The notes under the pieces: model-generated
The model's input: only the letters and a program-made list of their open reading frames with translations
What the model was told of the DNA's origin: nothing
The model's database searches: none
Assembly: GCA_036562385.1 (NCBI GenBank)
Contig: DATCKG010000036.1
Location: 1 to 64,000 of the forward strand
Length of the DNA stretch: 64,000 bases
Direction: 5' to 3'
DNA from: DATCKG01 sp036562385
Lineage (GTDB): Bacteria; Bacillota; Sulfobacillia; Symbiobacteriales; Symbiobacteriaceae
Program-made: the position numbers and the translations under genes
Shown here: positions 32,131-40,500 of the stretch, piece after piece
How positions within the stretch are numbered: position 1 is the first letter of the stretch
Layout: each line of letters opens with the position of its first letter

Positions 32131-33348
32131 GTGCCTGTTCGTGCAGACCGCATCGAACGAGATCTGCTCGCCTTTTCCCAGTTCGGCAAATCAGGTCCCA
32201 CTGCCGTGACGCGGCTTGCGCTGACGCCGGCGGACCGGGAGGCCCGCCTCCACTTCATGGAACTTTGCCGCCAGGCGGGTATGCAGGTGCGCATCGACCG
32301 GTTTGGCAATATCGCCGGTGTCATCGGTGAGTGGAACCGCCCGGCCCTGCTGCTGGGCTCGCACCTGGACAGCGTGCCCAACGGCGGCCGGTTTGACGGA
32401 GTGGCCGGTGTGGTGGCGGCCCTGGAGGTGGTCAGGGCCCTCCGGGAGGATGGAGAACTGCCCGTCATTCCGGTGGGCGTGGTGAACTTCACCTGTGAGG
32501 AGTCCGCCCGCTGGGGCCGGGCCACACTGGGATCCAAGGGACTTGCCGGCGTCATCCCGGAAACGGAACTGATGGGGTACCGGGACCGGGACGGCATCAC
32601 CTTTCAGGAGGCGCTTCAGGAGTACGCCGGGTACGATCAGGTGGACGGACCGGAGGATTTCGGCCCCATCGCCGGGTTCCTGGAACTGCACGTGGAACAG
32701 GGGCCGGAACTGCTCCTGGCCGGCAAGCCGGTAGGAGTGGTGAGCCACATCGCCGCGCCATCTCGCTACAAGGTCTTCGTGCATGGCACCGCGGCTCACT
32801 CCGGCTCCACGCTGATGGGCAGGCGGAAGGACGGACTGGTGGCGGCCTCCGAAATTGTGCTGGGTCTGGAGCGCATTGCCAAAGAAGTGGGTGACGCTGT
32901 GGTGGCCACGGCCACCATCTTCAGCCTGAAGCCGGTGTCCATCAACGTGATTCCGGGAGAGGTGGAACTGGGCATCGATATCCGGGGGGTGGAGTCGGAG
33001 GCCAAGCGCCGGACCACGGAGGCGTTCCGGGAACTGGTGGCCGAAGTCGCGGCCCGCCGTGATATCCCCATCGACATCGAGACGCTGTCGGAGGAGGAGC
33101 CGGTGACGCTGGACCGGGATATGGTGGAGCGGCTCTGCCGGGCCTGCGACCGCCTGGGGATTCCGTACATGCGGACCGTGAGTCGGGCCGGACATGATGC
33201 CATGTACGTGGCACGGATTGCGCCTACGGCCATGCTGTTTGTGCCCAGCGAGGGCGGCATCAGCCACAATCCGGAGGAGTATACCCGGACGGAGGACATC
33301 GTCCGGGGCGCCGAGGTCCTGGCGGAGGTTGTGCGCACGTTCCGGTAA
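32131..33348 (+). CDS. Zinc amidohydrolase, allantoate amidohydrolase / N-carbamoyl-amino-acid hydrolase family
   Basis: This 405-residue M20-type enzyme is of the HyuC/AllC family, which releases ammonia and CO2 from N-carbamoyl groups. LLLGSHLDSVPNGGRFDG with VAGVVAAL carries metal ligands. FTCEESARWGRATLGSKG holds the catalytic Glu, LELHVEQGPELL another ligand, and MRTVSRAGHDAMYVARI the C-terminal ligand. The exact substrate (allantoate, carbamoyl-beta-alanine or a carbamoyl amino acid) cannot be decided from sequence. GTG 32131 is 14 bases after the AbgA-like stop, following AGAGGAGGGG, so the two are one unit. Confidence 0.88.
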   Translation: MPVRADRIERDLLAFSQFGKSGPTAVTRLALTPADREARLHFMELCRQAGMQVRIDRFGNIAGVIGEWNRPALLLGSHLDSVPNGGRFDGVAGVVAALEVVRALREDGELPVIPVGVVNFTCEESARWGRATLGSKGLAGVIPETELMGYRDRDGITFQEALQEYAGYDQVDGPEDFGPIAGFLELHVEQGPELLLAGKPVGVVSHIAAPSRYKVFVHGTAAHSGSTLMGRRKDGLVAASEIVLGLERIAKEVGDAVVATATIFSLKPVSINVIPGEVELGIDIRGVESEAKRRTTEAFRELVAEVAARRDIPIDIETLSEEEPVTLDRDMVERLCRACDRLGIPYMRTVSRAGHDAMYVARIAPTAMLFVPSEGGISHNPEEYTRTEDIVRGAEVLAEVVRTFR

Positions 33349-33353
33349 AGACG

Positions 33354-33394
33354 CGCCGCACCCCCGGCCGTTCCAGACGGTCGGGGGCGCGGCG
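33354..33394. terminator. Long imperfect hairpin between convergent genes
   Basis: An 18-bp stem (33354-33371 with 33377-33394) has one A-C mismatch and one G-U pair. It lies between the convergent hydrolase and osmC genes and could stop transcription from both sides, although no T-run is present. Confidence 0.5.
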
Positions 33395-33414
33395 ATGCTG
33401 CGGCTGGAAGGCAA

Positions 33415-33882
33415 CTATTCCATGTACTCCCACGTGGAGTGAAAAGGCACGTTGGCGGCCTTGATCAGACAGGCGGCCGGGCAGCGGCTCTCGACCTTCT
33501 GCTTCAGCTCTTCCAACCGCTCCCTGGGTTCATTGGTCTTGATGCGGACCGTCTGGCGCACCTCGAGGAAGTGCGGCTGGACACCGGGCACGCCCATCAG
33601 GCCGCGCACGTCGAGTACGCCGTCGGCCAGGAACTCAGCGGCTTCGTACTGGAAGTTCATCTCCTGGGCGATCATGTGAATCATGACCGACACACAGCCG
33701 TTGAGCGCCGCCATCACGTACTCCATGGGGTTCGGGCCGGTGTCGTCGCCGCCCAGAGCCTGGGGCTCATCGGAGTAGAAGGGGGGAAAGTTGCGGACCT
33801 TGAGCGCCGTCTTCACCTTGGACTCCCAGGTACCCCGGGCACGGACCGTAACGAGTTGGGGCTTGTCAGCGTTGCCTGTCAT
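33415..33882 (-). CDS. OsmC/Ohr family protein
   Basis: This 155-residue minus-strand protein is of the OsmC family, thiol peroxidases acting on organic hydroperoxides. The two reactive cysteines are visible in MAALNGCVSVMIHM and ESRCPAACLIKAA. GPNPMEYVMAALNGC is the usual helix. The start is the ATG at 33880-33882, because GGAGGT lies 7 bases upstream (33890-33895). The GTG at 33889-33891 sits inside that ribosome binding site. It is the only firmly supported minus-strand gene of the window. The specific peroxide substrate is unknown. Confidence 0.9.
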   Translation of the reverse strand: MTGNADKPQLVTVRARGTWESKVKTALKVRNFPPFYSDEPQALGGDDTGPNPMEYVMAALNGCVSVMIHMIAQEMNFQYEAAEFLADGVLDVRGLMGVPGVQPHFLEVRQTVRIKTNEPRERLEELKQKVESRCPAACLIKAANVPFHSTWEYME

Positions 33883-34089
33883 GTCGGACACCTCCCTGAT
33901 GTGCTGTCCGTCGATAGCATCCTTTCGCTTTCTAGGTTATCTTGTTCACATGTCGCTGGCAGGACGTCGTCGCACTATTTCATGCGCGTATAGTTGGCCA
34001 TGTTTGTCAGCGACAAAGTCCTACTGCGCCGGAAACGGTCTACGGTCCCATCCTTCGACGGTGGGGTGCCGTGGCGAAGCCGCCAGACG
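33883..34089. other. Intergenic region between osmC and the proS promoter
   Basis: This divergent gap holds the osmC ribosome binding site and no credible gene. I saw no clear -35/-10 pair for osmC. The plus-strand proS promoter begins at its right end. Confidence 0.5.
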
Positions 34090-34118
34090 TTGACAATCCG
34101 TCGCCTACCTGCTAAGTT
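34090..34118 (+). promoter_or_regulatory. proS promoter
   Basis: A consensus TTGACA at 34090-34095 is followed after 17 bases by TAAGTT at 34113-34118. A TG at 34110-34111 gives an extended -10. Transcription would start near 34125, immediately before the T-box leader. Confidence 0.65.
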
Positions 34119-34124
34119 ACATTC

Positions 34125-34351
34125 GATAAGAAGAGGCAATGAAGGGGACTGCAGATCGGGCCTCACCCCAGAGAGCCGGCCCTCGGCTGAAAGGCCGGCG
34201 TGCAGGCAGGTCTGTCTCCCACCCCGGAGCCGCCGGCGATGAGCCGTGCCGGTTTCCCGCCGTTACCGGGTTCGAGTGGGCCGCCGTCCTGCGGCGGTCA
34301 ACTAGGGTGGTACCGCGGGCAGCAACCCCGTCCCTGGCTGGACGGGGTTTT
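34125..34351 (+). ncRNA. Proline T-box leader of proS
   Basis: The leader has the T-box core AGGGTGGTACCGCG at 34304-34317. Other conserved blocks are CAGAGAG, GGCTGAAA, GGAGC near 34226, CCGTTA and GAGTGG. It ends in a 10-bp terminator stem (34324-34333 with 34340-34349) plus a T-run at 34348-34351. The likely specifier codon is CCC at 34218-34220, just before ACCCCGGAGC, which pairs with proline tRNA(GGG). Uncharged tRNA-Pro would stabilise the antiterminator and switch on proS. Stem I boundaries were judged by eye. Confidence 0.9.
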
Positions 34352-34380
34352 CGTATGCCCCTGGAAAAGGAGCGTGCAGC

Positions 34381-35847
34381 ATGGCTGGAGAGAAGCAGTT
34401 TGTCAAGGAGATCACGCCGCAATCTGTCGATTTTTCCCGGTGGTACCTTGACACCATCCAGAAGGCCGACCTGATGGATTACTCCCCGGTTCGGGGGTGC
34501 ATTGTGTTCAAGCCCGATGGTTATGAACTGTGGGAGCGGATCCAGGCCGGCCTGGACAAACGGTTCAAGGAGACGGGCCACCGCAACGCCTACTTCCCGA
34601 TGCTTATCCCCGAGAGCTTCTTCCAGAAGGAAAAGGAGCATGTGGAGGGGTTCAACCCAGAACTGCCTTGGGTGACCGAGGCCGGCGGGGAGAAGCTGGA
34701 GGAGCGGCTGGCGCTCAGGCCCACCTCCGAGACCATCATCGGCCACATGTTCAGCCAGTGGATCCAGAGCTACCGGGACCTGCCCATCCTGATCAACCAG
34801 TGGGCCAACGTTTTCCGCTGGGAAAAGCGAACCCTGCCTTTCCTGCGGACCGCGGAGTTCCTGTGGCAGGAAGGTCACACGGCCCACGCGACGGAAGAGG
34901 AAGCCCGGGAGGAAACCCTCCGGATGCTGGAGATCTACCGGGAGTTCGTGGAGACGGAGATGGCGATTCCGGTCTGGAAAGGCCAGAAGACACCCTCGGA
35001 GCGGTTCGCCGGCGCCGTGGAGACGTACTCCATCGAAGCGATGATGAAAGACGGCAAGGCGCTGCAGGCCGGAACCTCCCACTACCTCGGGCAGAACTTC
35101 GCGAAGGGCTTTAACATCAGGTTCCTGGATAAGGACAATCAGCTCAAGTACGTGCACACCACGTCGTGGGGCGTTTCCACGCGGCTGATCGGCGCCCTCA
35201 TCATGGTCCATGGCGACGACCGCGGGCTGGCCCTGCCTCCCCGGATGGCTCCTGTGCAGGTGATCATGATTCCGGTGGGACCGCCCAAGCTGCGGGATCG
35301 CGTGATGGCCCGGTTCGATCCGCTCATGGAGGACCTGAAAGCCGCCGGTATCCGGGTGAAGGCCGACCTGCGGGAGGAGACCCCCGGTTGGAAGTTCAAC
35401 GAGTGGGAGATGCGGGGCGTCCCGCTGCGGGTGGAACTGGGGCCCCGGGATGTGGAGAACAACCAGTGCATCCTGGTGCGGCGGGATACCGGAGAAAAGC
35501 TGCCGGTTTCCCTGGATCAGGCGGTCTCCACGGTGCAGTCGCTGCTGGAGGAGATCCAGGTGAACATGTTCCGCATGGCCAAGGACTTCCGGGACCGGAA
35601 TTCCCACCTGGACCTGGAGAGCCTGGAGGACCTGAAGGCCCACATTGCCCGGTGCGAGGCCGAAAGACGGCTGGCCGGCTGGGTGCTTGGCGGATGGTGC
35701 GGGGATGACGCCTGCGAGGCGAAAGTGAAAGAGGAAACCAAGTTTACTGCCCGGAACATCCCCTTTGACCCGCCCGTCCGGAAGCAGCGGTGCATCACCT
35801 GCGGCCGGGAGGCGAAGCATACCGTCTGGTATGCCCGGGCCTACTAG
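34381..35847 (+). CDS. proS: Prolyl-tRNA synthetase, archaeal/eukaryotic (type 3) form
   Basis: This 488-residue class II synthetase is of the short type 3 group, without the bacterial editing insertion. KADLMDYSPVRGCIVFKP, RNAYFPMLIPESFF, the class II motif around LALRPTSETIIGHMF, NQWANVFRWEKRTLPFLRTA and FLWQEGHTAHAT are diagnostic. The C-terminal zinc-binding domain has WCGDDACE and RCITCGREA and ends in Tyr. ATG 34381 follows AAAAGGAGCGTGCAGC. In Bacillus the gene at this locus encodes the long bacterial type, so the type was probably exchanged while the T-box control was kept or acquired. Confidence 0.96.
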   Translation: MAGEKQFVKEITPQSVDFSRWYLDTIQKADLMDYSPVRGCIVFKPDGYELWERIQAGLDKRFKETGHRNAYFPMLIPESFFQKEKEHVEGFNPELPWVTEAGGEKLEERLALRPTSETIIGHMFSQWIQSYRDLPILINQWANVFRWEKRTLPFLRTAEFLWQEGHTAHATEEEAREETLRMLEIYREFVETEMAIPVWKGQKTPSERFAGAVETYSIEAMMKDGKALQAGTSHYLGQNFAKGFNIRFLDKDNQLKYVHTTSWGVSTRLIGALIMVHGDDRGLALPPRMAPVQVIMIPVGPPKLRDRVMARFDPLMEDLKAAGIRVKADLREETPGWKFNEWEMRGVPLRVELGPRDVENNQCILVRRDTGEKLPVSLDQAVSTVQSLLEEIQVNMFRMAKDFRDRNSHLDLESLEDLKAHIARCEAERRLAGWVLGGWCGDDACEAKVKEETKFTARNIPFDPPVRKQRCITCGREAKHTVWYARAY

Positions 35848-35950
35848 TCCCCGGAGGACATCGTGACGGCATCGGGTTCGGCCTATCGACGGTGGGGAAC
35901 GCATGATTCGCCCCGATTCGGGGATACTGGGAGTGGCAATTGTGACAGAA

Positions 35951-35976
35951 GACCCCGGGGTACTGGCCCCGGGGTC
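35951..35976 (+). terminator. Perfect hairpin downstream of proS
   Basis: GACCCCGGGG (35951-35960) pairs perfectly with CCCCGGGGTC (35967-35976). No T-run follows. It is the best terminator candidate in the 279-base proS-glycosyltransferase gap, which shows no credible gene. Confidence 0.45.
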
Positions 35977-36126
35977 CTGTGATGATGACCGTGCGGTGGT
36001 CGTGGTCTTTCCAACCGAAGAAGGATAACCCAGAGGGGACAAGGAATAGAGTGTTGTTGAGTTTGCGATTGGAACCGGCGAGTGCAAACGTCCGGCCGGC
36101 TGGGCCGGAACGGAGGTAGGTTCTAC

Positions 36127-36768
36127 ATGCACGTAGCTGCGGTCATCCCAGCATACAACGAAGAGACGACCATTGCCGAGATTGTCCGGGTGCTTCGGCA
36201 ATGTGACGAAGTGTCCGAGATTATCGTGGTGGACGACGGTTCTGGGGATCGCACGGCGGAAAGGGCCCAGGCCGCGGGCGCCCGGGTAGTCGGACACCCA
36301 TACAACCTGGGGAAGGCGGGTGCCCTCAAGACGGGGGTGCAAAGCACCCAGGCACCGGTCCTGCTCTTCCTCGATGCCGATCTGATCGGATTGTCACCTG
36401 CCCACGTCCGGGCGCTGCTGCGCCCGGTTCTCGATGGCCAGGCGGACATGACGGTGGGCATTTTTGACGACGGACGGGTGGCCACGGACCTGGCCCAGAT
36501 GGTGGCTCCCTACCTTTCGGGGCAGCGGGCGCTCCGGCGGGAGATCATGGAGGAACTGTTCCGGGTGGAGCCCCACGCGGACCTCGCCGGGTACGGAATC
36601 GAGGTGGCACTGACCCGCCATGTGCGGGATCGGGGCTACCGGGTGGTGGAGGTGCCCCTGGAGGAGATGAGCCACCGGATGAAGGAGGAAAAGCTCGGGC
36701 TGGTCAAGGGGGTCAGGGCCCGGCTAAAAATGTATTATGAAATATTGAAGTACGCACAGAAAGGGTAA
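36127..36768 (+). CDS. Family 2 glycosyltransferase
   Basis: This 213-residue GT2 (GT-A fold) protein starts HVAAVIPAYNEETTIAEIV and has VVDDGSGDRTAERA and the metal-binding LFLDADLIG. It lacks membrane helices, unlike the DPM1/GtrB relatives with C-terminal anchors. The acceptor and sugar are unknown. ATG 36127 follows CGGAGGTAGG with 6-7 base spacing. A 7-bp hairpin (36091-36097 with 36103-36109) lies just before the ribosome binding site. It is followed after 6 bases by the MgtC-like gene. Confidence 0.85.
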   Translation: MHVAAVIPAYNEETTIAEIVRVLRQCDEVSEIIVVDDGSGDRTAERAQAAGARVVGHPYNLGKAGALKTGVQSTQAPVLLFLDADLIGLSPAHVRALLRPVLDGQADMTVGIFDDGRVATDLAQMVAPYLSGQRALRREIMEELFRVEPHADLAGYGIEVALTRHVRDRGYRVVEVPLEEMSHRMKEEKLGLVKGVRARLKMYYEILKYAQKG

Positions 36769-36774
36769 TGTAGG

Positions 36775-37479
36775 GTGAACCTCTCTGCCGCTTTGCCCTC
36801 CTTCCTGCAGCAGGTTTGGGAAACGGTACTGCCGCTTCTGATCGCAGCCGTCTGCGGTGGCGTGGTGGGCCTGGAGCGTGAGCGGGCAAACCGCCCGGCA
36901 GGCCTGCGTACCCACGTGCTGGTCTGCGTCGGCTCTGCCCTGATCATGCAGGTCTCCCTGGCCATGTGGCACCTGACCGGCGAGGGTCAGTGGGGCAACG
37001 GCGACCCGGGGCGTATCGCCGCCCAGGTGGTCAGCGGCATCGGTTTTCTGGGCGCCGGGACCATCATGCGGGAAGGCGTCAATATCCGCGGGCTGACCAC
37101 CGCCGCCTCCCTCTGGGTGGTGGCCGGGGTGGGACTGGCGGTGGGGGCGCGGCTGTACATCCCCGCGGTGGTTACCGTGGTGGTGGCGGTGATCACGCTC
37201 AAGTGCATGTCCGAAATGGAGCGGCATTTCCTGTCCAAGGGCGGCGAACGCACGCTGGTCCTGCACGTGACGGACAAGCCGGGCCAGATGGCTGCCCTGG
37301 CCTCGGCCTGTGCCCGGCGGGGGATCAACATCACCGGTGTCGATATCCGCCTCGGGACGGTTCCCGGTACGGTGGAGATCAGCCTGCGCTTCCGGGCCTC
37401 CAGCCGCTTCGATACCGCTCCCCTGATCGGCGACTTGATGGCGACAGAAGGGGTTCTTTCCGTCACTGAAGAAGAATAG
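36775..37479 (+). CDS. MgtC/SapB family membrane protein
   Basis: This 234-residue protein has the MgtC domain: VVGLERERANRPAGLRTHV, VCVGSALIM, GIGFLGAGTIMREG and GLTTAASLWVVAGVGLAVG. Four to five helices are followed by a cytoplasmic ACT-like C-terminal domain (ALASACARRGINITGVDIR). Relatives affect magnesium homeostasis and ATP synthase. The function outside enterobacteria is unclear. GTG 36775 starts directly before the first helix, with a weak ribosome binding site, so translational coupling to the glycosyltransferase is likely. Confidence 0.88.
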   Translation: MNLSAALPSFLQQVWETVLPLLIAAVCGGVVGLERERANRPAGLRTHVLVCVGSALIMQVSLAMWHLTGEGQWGNGDPGRIAAQVVSGIGFLGAGTIMREGVNIRGLTTAASLWVVAGVGLAVGARLYIPAVVTVVVAVITLKCMSEMERHFLSKGGERTLVLHVTDKPGQMAALASACARRGINITGVDIRLGTVPGTVEISLRFRASSRFDTAPLIGDLMATEGVLSVTEEE

Positions 37480-37522
37480 GTGCATGGAACCGCCCGAGGT
37501 GTCCGGACCATACGTTGTGGCT

Positions 37523-37548
37523 GGGCGCTCTGCTTCCGCAGGGCGCCC
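37523..37548 (+). terminator. Hairpin between mgtC and polC
   Basis: An 11-bp stem with one G-U pair (37523-37533 with 37538-37548) and a TTCC loop lies upstream of polC. It is followed by TGTCGTTC, so it is at best a weak terminator. Confidence 0.4.
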
Positions 37549-37590
37549 TGTCGTTCGGATTCCAGAGGCACACGGGGTGAATCGTCAGGG

Positions 37591-40500
37591 ATGGCTTCTC
37601 ACAGCGACTGGCTTGCCTTGATTGATCGGGCAGCTCTTCCCCCGGAGTTGCCGCCGTTTTTGGAGGACCTGCGGCTGACCCGCGTGGAGGTTCGGGAACA
37701 GACGCAGGAACTCTTTCTGTATCTGCAAACATCCCGCCGCCTGCCGCTGAAATGGCGGGAGCCCCTGGCCGAGGCTATTGCCCGGGGCTGTTTCCCCGAC
37801 AGGCAGGTGACTGTGCATCTGATTCCGGAGGTGGCCGGGGTCCAGGGAAAACCGGAGGACCTGGTCGCCGAAGCCTGGGAGGATGTGAAAGCGCAGGCCT
37901 GTGCGGCCCTGCCGCGCCTGAACGGCATGCTGGCCTCTGCCCGCTGGGAGGTGGAGGGGCGGATCCTCCGACTGGAATTCCCCACCGACGCGATGGTGGC
38001 CCTCATGCAGGAGTGCCGGGCCGAGGCGAAGCTGGCGGAATTGCTGAGGCGGGAGACCGGCCTGGACCTGCAGGTCCGCTGCCACGTGCGGAAAAACCGG
38101 GAGACGGCGGCCAACGGCGATCCGGCCGAGGCCGAACCTGAGTCGGAGCCGGTGGATCCGTCCCAGGAGTTCCTGGAACAGTACCTGAACGATCTGCGGC
38201 AGCGGGAGTCCGCCGCCAAGAAGGAGGCGAAGACCGAGGAGGCGGATTTCCCTGGGCCTGACGGCGTGCTGAAAGGCCGGCCGATTCCGGCTGACGAGCC
38301 CGTCCGGGAGATCCGCACCATCACGGAGGAAGAGAACCGGGTGACCATCGAGGGCGAGGTCGTGGAGGTGGACAGCCGGGACCTCAAGAGCGGCCGGCAG
38401 ATGATCACCTTCTCCGTCTGCGACCTGCTTCGGTCCACCCGTCCCGGTGATCTGGGCGATACGCTGCCGGTAAAGCTCTTCCGGGATCCCCAGAAGGACC
38501 CGGACTTGCTGTCGGTGCTCAAGAAAGGCGCCTGGGTGAAGGTCCGGGGCAACGTCCAGTTTGACAAGTTCGCCAACGAACTCGTCCTGCTCGCGGACGA
38601 TGTGATGCTGGGAAAGCGGCCGGAGCGGATGGACACCTACGAGGGGCTCCGGCGGGTGGAACTGCACGCGCATACCACCATGTCGGCCATGGACGGGCTG
38701 ATCGACCCGGAAAAGCTGGTGAAGCGGGCCATCGCCTGGGGCCACCGGGCGGTGGCGGTGACAGACCACGGGGTGGTGCAGGCCTTCCCCGCCGCCTCCC
38801 ACGTCAAGCGGCCGGAGGGGTTCAAAGTACTGTACGGCTGCGAACTGTACGTGGTGGACGACGGCACGCCCATCATCAGCCGGCCGCCCAAGGATTTGCC
38901 CATCAGCGAAGCGGAGTTTGTGGTACTGGACATCGAGACCACCGGTTTCTCCCCCATCGGCGACGACATCATCGAGGTGGGCGCCGTCCGCTTCCGCAAC
39001 GGGCAGATCGGGGAATCCTTCCAGCGGTTTATCAAGCCTTCCAAGCCGATTCCCGAGGACGTCCAGAAACTGACCCACATCACTCCCGACATGGTGGAGA
39101 ATGCTCCGGGGCCGGAGGAGGTCCTGCGGGAGTTTTTCGACTTCGTGGGCGATGCGATCATCGTGGCCCACAATGCCCAGTTCGACTACAGCTTTCTCCG
39201 GTACCACCGCCAGAAGTATCTGGGCGAGGAGTTCAACAACCCGGTCCTTGACACCCTGATCCTGGGCCGGTCGCTGCTGCCGGAACTGAAGTCCCACAGC
39301 CTTGCGGCCCTGACCAAGGAGCTCGGGATCCCCCTGGTGGACCACCACCGGGCCGACGCGGACGCGAAGACTGCGGCCATGGTGCTGGCCAAGCTCCTGG
39401 AGCGGGTCGAGGGGATCCGCACGGTGGAGGAGCTGAATAGCCTCACCAAGCGGATGAACGTGGAGCAGCTCCGGCCGTATCAGGTAACCTGTCTGGTGCG
39501 GAAGCAGCACGGGATGAAGAACCTGTACAAGCTGATCTCCCTGAGCCATATCGAGTATTTCCACCGCATGCCGCGGGTGCCCAGGACCGCCCTGGAAGCC
39601 CACCGAGATGGGCTGATCATCGGTTCCGGCGGCAACGGCGGCGCCCTGTACGATGCGCTGATCCGGGGCGTGCCGGAACATGAGCTGGAGCAGCTCGCGG
39701 ACTGGTATGACTACCTGGAGATCCTGCCCCGCGATTGCATCCGCTACCTGCTGGACCAGGGGCAGGTCAACTCCGAGGAGCAGTTGCTGGAGCTGAACCG
39801 CCGCATCTACGAGCTGGGCAAGAAGCTGGGCAAGCCGGTCTGTGCGGTCAGCGACGCCCACTTCCTGGACCCGCACGAGCAGATCTTCCGCCGGATCTTG
39901 AAGCACGGCATGGGCTTCCGCAACGATGAGGTGGATGCCCCCCTCTACCTGCGGACCACCCAGGAAATGCTGGACGAGTTTCGGTACCTGGGCGAAGAGG
40001 CCGCTGTGGAGGTGGTCATCACCAACCCCAACGCCATCGCGGATATGGTGGACCAGGTGGAGCCGGTGCCCAACAAGCTCTACCCGCCCATTCTGGAAGG
40101 GTCGGCGGAGCAGACCGAAAAGCTTTCGTATGAAAAGGCCAAACGGGTCTACGGCGATCCGCTGCCGGAGAAGGTGGCCGCTCGCCTGGAGAAGGAGCTC
40201 AAGGCGATCATCGGCAATGGCTTTGCGGTCTCCTACTACATCTCGCACCTCTTGGTGAAGAAGTCCAACGAGATGGGCTACCTGGTGGGGTCCCGGGGAT
40301 CGGTGGGTTCTTCCTTCGTGGCCTGGGCCATGGACATCACCGAGGTCAACGCCCTGCCGCCTCACTACATCTGCCCCCAGTGCAAGTACATCGAGTGGCA
40401 TGACGACGGCACGGTGGGATCGGGCTTTGACCTGCCCCGCAAGCCCTGTCCCCGCTGCGGCCATCCGGAACTGGGCCGGGACGGGCAGGATATCCCCTTT

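Noticed and set aside
35863..35982. A 39-codon GTG frame after proS
   Set aside because: It has no convincing ribosome binding site, its composition is not coding-like and it spans a perfect hairpin. It is probably non-coding.
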